Source of the DNA: Acidobacteriota bacterium
GTDB taxonomy: Bacteria; Acidobacteriota; Thermoanaerobaculia; Multivoradales; JAHEKO01
NCBI GenBank assembly: GCA_030610025.1
Contig: JAUWSP010000039.1
Span: forward strand, 1-11,383
Reading direction: 5' to 3'
DNA: 11,383 nt
The notes beneath the pieces are model-generated. The model was not told the origin of the DNA, ran no database searches, and was given only the letters and a program-made list of their open reading frames with translations. Shown here piece by piece: positions 5,381 to 11,383 of the stretch (its first letter is position 1; every line of letters begins with the position of its first letter). The position numbers and the translations under genes were made by a program.

Positions 5381-8300
5381 CTATCCGAGCACCACCTGGA
5401 CGTCGTGTTCGCGAGAGTCGTCGACCAAGGGGACAAGCGCTTCTACCGGTAGCTGGATTCCGTCAACGCTGACCCGGGATACCCCCCTGCAGACTCCCTT
5501 CGGGTTCTCGACGTTGATTCGGTAGAGCGTGTCGCCATGACGGTAGGCAATCTCGAAGTGTTTCCAGTCCTGGGGAATGCACGGATCGATACAGAGGGCG
5601 GAACCCCGCTTCTGGAATCCTAGAATCCACTCCAGGCCCACGCGGTAAAGCCAGGCTGCAGCCCCCGTGTACCACGTCCATCCCCCCCGGCCCTCGTGAG
5701 GAGATTCGGAGTAGACGTCCGCGGCTATTGCGTACGGCTCCACCTTGTACCGGTGAAGATCCGCACGACTGCTCGTATGGTGGATGGGGTTCAGTAGGTT
5801 GAAGAGATCGGTGGCCTTGTCTCCCTCACCGAGCATGGCGAAGGCCGCGACCGACCATGTCGCGGCATGGGTGTACTGTCCGCCGTTCTCTCGGATTCCG
5901 GGAAGGTATCCCTTGATGTATCCCGGGTCCAGAGGCGTTCGGTCGAATGGCGGGGAGAACAGTAGCAAGAGCCCCCTCTCCCGCCGGACGAGCCGTTGCT
6001 CTACGGACTCCATGGCCTGGCGTGCCCGATCCTCATTGCCAGCACCGGAAAGGACCGCCCAGGACTGGGAAATGGAGTCGATTTGGCATTCGTCGTTCTT
6101 CACCGATCCGAGCGGCGTCCCGTCGTCGAAAAAGGCCCGCCTGTACCAGGCGCCGTCCCACGCCTCCCGCTCCAGGGAGGCCTCGAGAGAAGCGACCCCC
6201 GTCCGCCATCGTGCCGCACGCTCCACCTCCTCGCGCGAGTCGGCGATCCTGGTGAACTCTTTCAGGTTCGCAAGGAGAAACCAGCCCAGCCAGACGCTTT
6301 CACCCCGGCCTTCGTGTCCGACACGGTTCATACCGTCGTTCCAATCCCCGGCCCCCATCAAAGGGAGGCCGTGGCGACCCACCTCGAGACTCCGGTCCAG
6401 GGCCCGGGCGCAGTGTTCGTAGAGCGTCGCCCGATCCTCCGACCCGTCGGGCTCGAAGTAAGCTTCTTGCTGGCCCTCCTCGAGGGCCTCGCCCTCGAGC
6501 CACGGAACCTCCGCCTCGAGCACCGTCCAATCCTCAGTCGTCTTCAGATAATGTGCCACCGCATACGGCAGCCAGAGGCGGTCGTCGGAGATCCGGGTCC
6601 GGACCCCGCGGCCAGTGGGTGGATGCCACCAGTGCTGGACATCGCCTTCAGGAAACTGGCGGGCTGAAGCCCGCAGGAGGTGCTCGCGCGTGATCTCGGG
6701 CTTCGTCACCGCCAAGGCCATGACGTCCTGTAGCTGGTCGCGGAATCCGTACGCTCCTCCGGACTGGTAGAACGCAGAGCGGCCCCAGATTCGACAGGAA
6801 AGCGTTTGATAGAGAAGCCAGCGGTTGAGGAGACGGTCCATGGAGGGGTCGGGAGTCTTGACCTGGACCGCATCCAGCACCCGGTTCCAGTACTCCTGGA
6901 CCTCGTGGAGAACCGCACCGGAACTCATCGTACGATAGCGATCGACCAGGGATCGCGCCTGCTCATGGCCGTCCCCCTGCCCCAAAAAGAACAGCACCTC
7001 GGTGCTTTCCCCCGGTTCGAGCTCCACTTTCGTCTGCAGTGCGGCACACGGATCCAGACCGGCTCCGACCTTTCCCGAAAACTCCGCGCCACGCTCGAGC
7101 GCCGCGGGGTGGTCGAGACTTGCGTTGCGGCCCAGAAACTCGAGGCGATCGCCGGTCCAGGAAGTTTGACGGCCGCACAGATCGGCGAAAGCGGTCCGCT
7201 CCGCGAACTCTCCGTTCCAGGAGTTTCGCGCGAACATGGCTCCGGTCGCGGGGTCGATCTCGGTAACCACGAAAGGCGCGGAGCCCGGGCGCCCAACACC
7301 CAGCACCCACTCCGCATAGGCCGTCACCGAGAGCCGCCGTTTGTGGCCGGACCGATTCTCCAGAGTGAGGCGAGAGATCTTGATCGGGTCATGCAGCGGT
7401 ACGAACTGCAGGAGATCCAGTGCGATGCCGTGGGATGTGTGCTCGAATCGACTGTAACCCTGACCGTGCCGGATGACATAGGGCCAGGCTTCTTGGCGGA
7501 TGGGGAGACTGGTCGGACCCCAGAGCAGACCACTGTCCTCATCGCGGACATAGAAGGTCTCGCCCGGAGTGTCGCTGACGGGATCGTTCGACCACGGCGT
7601 GAGCTTGTTCTCCCGGCTGTTCTCGGACCAGGTATAGCCCGAGCCCGACTCGGAGACCTGGAAACCGAACCCCGGGTTGGCCACCACGTTGATCCAGGGA
7701 GCCGGGGTCCACTGCCCCTTGCCCAGAACCGTGACGTATTCCCGGCCGTCCGGTGTGAATCCACCCACGCCGTTGAAGAACTCGAGATCCATTGCGGGGG
7801 CTTCAACGGTCTCGGCCATCTCACGCGGCGAGCGGAGCCGCGGCGGGACCGGCCCCGGCCTCGACCGCTGCAGCCGCACCACCTGTGCAGACAACGTACC
7901 CCGGCGTGCCAGAATCACCACTCGCGCCGCAGCGCGCAGCAGGATCTGGTCCCGCGGTGGCACGAGGTCGGCCCTGAGCAGAAATACGCCTCCATGTTCG
8001 GGATGGTCCTCGTGACCGGCTGCGGACTGGACCGCTTGCACCATGGCTTCGATGGACTCTCGGAGGCCCGGTGCGTAGGAGGTGCCTTGCTCATTCAGGA
8101 TCACCAGGTCGGCGGCAATCCCCTTTCGGTACCAGTACTCGTGCGCCCGCAGGAGCTGCCTTGCGACCTTCAGGTCCTCCTCCGTTTCGATGCTCACAAG
8201 AACGATCGGAAGATCGCCAGAGATGCCGTAGACCCAGAGCCCGGACAGGCCGCCGCGGCTCCTGGCCAAGTCCTGAGGCGCCGCACGCAAGGTGTGATCG

Positions 8301-11300
8301 ACGTAGAGCAGACGATTAACCAGACGCTGGAAGAGATGTGCTTCGTCCCGGCTGATCCGGAGGTGGTGCAGCTGAACGTAGGCCTGTGTCCAGGCTAGCG
8401 AGCTTTCTCGCTCGAACGTTGCCGGCTGGCGGTACTTCTCCGCAATCTCGAGAGCCTTTTCCCGGGAAGGCGCCACGAGCCAAGTGAACACCAGATTGAC
8501 TGTCCCTCCAGCGGGGATCGCCACGCGGTGCCGAAGGCTCACAATTGGATCCAGAACCGTTCCTGCCGTGTTCGAGAGGGCCCTCCCGTCAAGCACGGAG
8601 AGCGGCGCCCGAACCTCGCGGCCCCGGCCTAGAAAGCGGGCACGGTCGCTCTCGTACTGCAACTCGCCGACCGTCTCCCCCTCGACCGCGGCGGCCACAT
8701 GAGCGAGCCAGACCTGGGGCTCGACTGCCGAACGAGGGCGCCGTGTAGCCAGCAAGGTCCCGAGCTTGGGGACGAACTCCGTCTCGACGAACAGGTTCGA
8801 GAACGCGGGGTGAGCCTCGTCCGCGCCCTGCGGAGCCAGCACGACCTCTGCATAGGACGTGACATCGATCTCACGGTCATGGTTCTCGAGGTTGGTCACC
8901 GTCAGCCGGCGAAGCTCGGCGTCGTCCTCGGGGGAAACCACTATCTCCAGGGCGATCGAAAGGGAGCGGTGCCGCTGCATGATCTTGGCTCGGTCTTCGG
9001 AATAGACGACGTCGTAAGCATCCGCTTCGGTTCCGCTGGGCTGAAATCCAGCGGACCAGAGGTCACCGGTCTCCGCGTCCCGCAAGATGAGGAACGAGCC
9101 CCAGCAGTCACGCGTTGTGTCCTCCCGCCAGCGGGTGACGGCAAGGTTCCCCCAGCGGCTGAACCCGGAGCCCGCCGCCGTGACCATGACCGTGTATCGG
9201 CCGTTGGAAAGAAGATGGGTGCGGGGAGTGATGTCGTGCGGCGATTCGAATCGCCGCAGGGTGGCGGCAACGAAGTCGCGTACGAGCGCGGCCTCCCGCA
9301 CCTCCTCGCCCCGGGGCCGAGTCACGGCGACCGCACGCGGCGTACGCTCCTGAAGCAGGAGCTCCGCCGCCTGGACCAAAGGATGGGCGTGAAAACGCCT
9401 CCGGTTGAGGCCGTCGTGAACCACGTTGTCCAGGGCAACGAGGGTCATCCCCTGGTGATGGGCCATGTATGCTCGTACCACCGCCACCCGGACTTGCTCC
9501 GGCAACCTCGAAGGGGTGTAATCGAGGGCTTCATAGAACCCGTAGACGCCTAGGGCACCGGCTATCTCGAGGTGAGCAAAGTTGTTCAGGGCGGCCCTGG
9601 GATCCACCATGGCCGCGAGGGCGGTGGCGTAGGGAGCCACCACCACGTCCTGGAACAGCCCTCGCTTGAGCCCCAAGCCGGGCACGCCGAAATCCGAGTA
9701 CTGATACGTGAGCTGGACGTCGCGAACGTTGTAGGCCGATTCAGAGACCCCCCACGGGACCCTCCGCTCCACACCGTATCGAATCTGGCGCCCCACGACG
9801 AGGCGGCAGGTGAGATCCAGAAGGCTGTGAGCGGGCTGCCGCATCACTAGGAGCGGCATCAGGTATTCGAACATGGACCCCGACCAGGAGACGAGGGCCG
9901 CACCACGCCCCACCGGCGTGAGAGACCGTCCGAGGAGGAACCAGTGCCGGGGTGAAACGTCGCCCTTGGCGATGGCTACGAAGCTTGCCAACCTGGCCTC
10001 GGAGGCCAGCAGGTCGTAGCTGCCGGGATCGAGCGTGCCGTCGGCCACGCGGTAGCCGATGGAGAACAGCTTGCGCGAGGAGTCGAAGAGAAATCGGAAG
10101 TCCATGGCCTGGACCATCCCTTCGGCGATCAGGGCGAGGGCGGAGAGACGGTGCTCGAGGGTCGTCGCCCCAGCGGGTAACGTCGTCTCAAGATCGCGGG
10201 CGTGGCTCTGGACGGAGTCCCGAACCGCCCCGGCCCAGGCCAGGACCTCGCATCGGGGCGCGTCCTCGCCGTCGCTCGAGAGCGTGCGGGCGATGTCCAG
10301 AAGATTCTCCGCCTGGGCCTCCAACTCCACGAGCCGTTCGACCCATTCGGGAAGGGACGTCGGGGGATCCTCGAGATCGGCCGACATCGCCGCCGCGGCC
10401 TCGCGCAGTTGCACCGTCGTGACCAGCTGCGAGCGCTGAGCATGCTCGGCCTTCTCCACGGAATCAAGAACCAACTGGAGAGCGTCGCGGATTCCCTCCA
10501 GGATCTCCGGGCCGAAGGGGGGGCGATGCATGAGCTCGCGGCACGCGCTAGACAAGGTTATCAGGTGCCCGGCCTTATTGCCGCTGTCCACGGTGGAAAC
10601 GTATATGGGCTCCAACGGCTGGAGATCCCGGGTGTCGTACCAATTGCAGAAGTGACCTCGAACGCGGCGCAGCTTGGTCATGGTCTCCAGCGTGGCCTCG
10701 AGCCGTTCCGCCGTGTCCAGAATCCCTATCCAGCCGAAGTCATGGGCGACCATCGTGCTCAGGAGATACAGACCTATATTCGTCGGCGAGGTGCGGTGGG
10801 CTACGGTAGGCTCAGGGTCTTCCTGAAAGTTGTCCGGCGGGAGGAAATGCTCCCCCTCGTCCACAAACGTCTCGAAGAAGCGCCAGGTACGGCGGGCGAT
10901 GAGCCGCAAGGAGCGCGTCTCCTGGGGGGAGAGAATCTGCGACTTCGCGATCCTCGCCGGGACGCTCATCCGCCACGCGAGGACGGGCGCCAGCACCCAG
11001 AGGAGGACGAACGGCGCGGCCACGGGCCAGGCTTCCGGTTTGAGAACAACGCAAAGAAAGCCGGCTCCGACAGCGAGAATCACACTCCAACGAAGGCGCC
11101 AGTAGAAAGCCCGGAGACTCAGGTCGGCCCCATAGCCCGACTGCGCAGTCGTCACCCACTCGAGGAGATTCCGTTTCGTCAGGTAAAGCCGCCCGAGCGT
11201 GCGCACCACGGCATCCACCATGAGCCAGGCTTGGTGGGCCAGCATGGTGATGGCCAGGAGCGTTTGGGACACAGCCACGAAGATGTCGCGTCCCACGGCG

Positions 11301-11383
11301 CGAAGGTGGCTTCGCTTGGAGATCCCCCATCGCCGAGGGAGGAGGCCGTCTAGAACTGGGATGGCGGTCGGCACAGCGACGGA
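5381..11383 (-). CDS. ndvB: cyclic beta-1,2-glucan synthase, C-terminal two thirds (partial at right edge)
   Basis: The frame is open to the window end; the first possible start, GTG at 11374, is internal, and full-length members have about 2,800 residues. Numbering below counts from that codon (1,997 residues). Three hydrophobic helices (about 29-52, 95-112, 118-135) flank LYLTKRNLLEWVTTAQ, the family junction after the missing glycosyltransferase (GT84) part. Residues about 150-660 form the cyclisation/glycoamylase-like region (LPPDNFQEDP, HRTSPTNIGLYLLS, YVSTVDSGN, VPWGVSESAYNVRD, YMAHHQGMT), placed in GH189 in recent work as I recall. A helical insertion lies at about 300-420. Two GH94-type beta-sandwich regions (about 708-860 and 1195-1365) precede the GH94 catalytic barrel (about 1500-1925). 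The barrel keeps the general acid D1680 in GAGDWNDGMN and H1836 in GGQYTH, a phosphate ligand in cellobiose phosphorylase. The enzyme makes periplasmic cyclic glucan for osmoadaptation and host interaction; the GH94 part trims chain length by phosphorolysis in Brucella Cgs. Confidence 0.93.
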   Translation of the reverse strand, partial: SVAVPTAIPVLDGLLPRRWGISKRSHLRAVGRDIFVAVSQTLLAITMLAHQAWLMVDAVVRTLGRLYLTKRNLLEWVTTAQSGYGADLSLRAFYWRLRWSVILAVGAGFLCVVLKPEAWPVAAPFVLLWVLAPVLAWRMSVPARIAKSQILSPQETRSLRLIARRTWRFFETFVDEGEHFLPPDNFQEDPEPTVAHRTSPTNIGLYLLSTMVAHDFGWIGILDTAERLEATLETMTKLRRVRGHFCNWYDTRDLQPLEPIYVSTVDSGNKAGHLITLSSACRELMHRPPFGPEILEGIRDALQLVLDSVEKAEHAQRSQLVTTVQLREAAAAMSADLEDPPTSLPEWVERLVELEAQAENLLDIARTLSSDGEDAPRCEVLAWAGAVRDSVQSHARDLETTLPAGATTLEHRLSALALIAEGMVQAMDFRFLFDSSRKLFSIGYRVADGTLDPGSYDLLASEARLASFVAIAKGDVSPRHWFLLGRSLTPVGRGAALVSWSGSMFEYLMPLLVMRQPAHSLLDLTCRLVVGRQIRYGVERRVPWGVSESAYNVRDVQLTYQYSDFGVPGLGLKRGLFQDVVVAPYATALAAMVDPRAALNNFAHLEIAGALGVYGFYEALDYTPSRLPEQVRVAVVRAYMAHHQGMTLVALDNVVHDGLNRRRFHAHPLVQAAELLLQERTPRAVAVTRPRGEEVREAALVRDFVAATLRRFESPHDITPRTHLLSNGRYTVMVTAAGSGFSRWGNLAVTRWREDTTRDCWGSFLILRDAETGDLWSAGFQPSGTEADAYDVVYSEDRAKIMQRHRSLSIALEIVVSPEDDAELRRLTVTNLENHDREIDVTSYAEVVLAPQGADEAHPAFSNLFVETEFVPKLGTLLATRRPRSAVEPQVWLAHVAAAVEGETVGELQYESDRARFLGRGREVRAPLSVLDGRALSNTAGTVLDPIVSLRHRVAIPAGGTVNLVFTWLVAPSREKALEIAEKYRQPATFERESSLAWTQAYVQLHHLRISRDEAHLFQRLVNRLLYVDHTLRAAPQDLARSRGGLSGLWVYGISGDLPIVLVSIETEEDLKVARQLLRAHEYWYRKGIAADLVILNEQGTSYAPGLRESIEAMVQAVQSAAGHEDHPEHGGVFLLRADLVPPRDQILLRAAARVVILARRGTLSAQVVRLQRSRPGPVPPRLRSPREMAETVEAPAMDLEFFNGVGGFTPDGREYVTVLGKGQWTPAPWINVVANPGFGFQVSESGSGYTWSENSRENKLTPWSNDPVSDTPGETFYVRDEDSGLLWGPTSLPIRQEAWPYVIRHGQGYSRFEHTSHGIALDLLQFVPLHDPIKISRLTLENRSGHKRRLSVTAYAEWVLGVGRPGSAPFVVTEIDPATGAMFARNSWNGEFAERTAFADLCGRQTSWTGDRLEFLGRNASLDHPAALERGAEFSGKVGAGLDPCAALQTKVELEPGESTEVLFFLGQGDGHEQARSLVDRYRTMSSGAVLHEVQEYWNRVLDAVQVKTPDPSMDRLLNRWLLYQTLSCRIWGRSAFYQSGGAYGFRDQLQDVMALAVTKPEITREHLLRASARQFPEGDVQHWWHPPTGRGVRTRISDDRLWLPYAVAHYLKTTEDWTVLEAEVPWLEGEALEEGQQEAYFEPDGSEDRATLYEHCARALDRSLEVGRHGLPLMGAGDWNDGMNRVGHEGRGESVWLGWFLLANLKEFTRIADSREEVERAARWRTGVASLEASLEREAWDGAWYRRAFFDDGTPLGSVKNDECQIDSISQSWAVLSGAGNEDRARQAMESVEQRLVRRERGLLLLFSPPFDRTPLDPGYIKGYLPGIRENGGQYTHAATWSVAAFAMLGEGDKATDLFNLLNPIHHTSSRADLHRYKVEPYAIAADVYSESPHEGRGGWTWYTGAAAWLYRVGLEWILGFQKRGSALCIDPCIPQDWKHFEIAYRHGDTLYRINVENPKGVCRGVSRVSVDGIQLPVEALVPLVDDSREHDVQVVLG

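Noticed and set aside
5371..5390. GCTCG/CGAGC pairing around the glucan synthase stop as a terminator
   Set aside because: The stem is only 5 bp with a 10-nt loop, it overlaps the stop codon, and no T-tract follows on the minus strand.
6806..8398. Plus-strand open frame of 530 codons opposite the glucan synthase
   Set aside because: It is antisense to conserved GH94 regions. Long shadow frames are expected opposite GC-rich genes. The translation is rich in Arg, Pro, Gly and His, with no motif.
8514..8525. The 12-base sequence gggatcgccacg also begins the window at position 1
   Set aside because: It is a single short match inside two unrelated coding regions, with no flanking similarity. It is best explained by chance.
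10202..11353. Plus-strand open frame of 383 codons opposite the 5' part of the glucan synthase
   Set aside because: It is antisense to clear family motifs on the minus strand and has low-complexity, charge-rich shadow composition.

Overview
The window reads as chromosomal DNA from a GC-rich Gram-negative bacterium. Every gene I can support is on the minus strand. The evidence for a two-membrane envelope is a protein with a beta-barrel-type C-terminus, a LolA-like periplasmic protein, a LolC/E-like ABC transporter and a cyclic beta-glucan synthase. I cannot name the organism; a proteobacterium or similar GC-rich diderm is plausible.

Layout in transcription order, from high to low coordinates: (1) 11383-5381 holds the C-terminal two thirds of a giant cyclic beta-1,2-glucan synthase (NdvB/ChvB/Cgs type). 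Its N-terminal glycosyltransferase part lies beyond the right edge. (2) 5380-5186 is a non-coding gap with a nested inverted repeat and a weak promoter-like site. (3) 5182-1225 is a tight four-gene cassette: ABC ATPase, FtsX/LolC-E-type permease, LolA-like secreted protein, and a predicted outer-membrane beta-barrel. Its genes overlap by 8 and 4 nt or are 10 nt apart, so it is almost certainly one operon. (4) 1224-1084 is a short gap with no recognisable gene. (5) 1083-1 is a gene that runs off the left edge, encoding an FAD-dependent oxidoreductase of the spermidine-dehydrogenase-like family. It has no normal start codon or signal peptide in frame and is clearly less GC-rich than the rest.

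The cassette looks like a complete envelope-spanning route. The ATPase and permease would extract a hydrophobic substrate from the inner membrane, the LolA-like protein would carry it across the periplasm, and the barrel would be the outer-membrane end. The substrate is unknown. This is the most interesting part of the window. The neighbouring glucan synthase also makes an envelope product (periplasmic cyclic glucan), but no functional link is shown beyond shared strand and proximity.

No tRNA, rRNA, CRISPR array, insertion sequence or convincing intrinsic terminator was seen.
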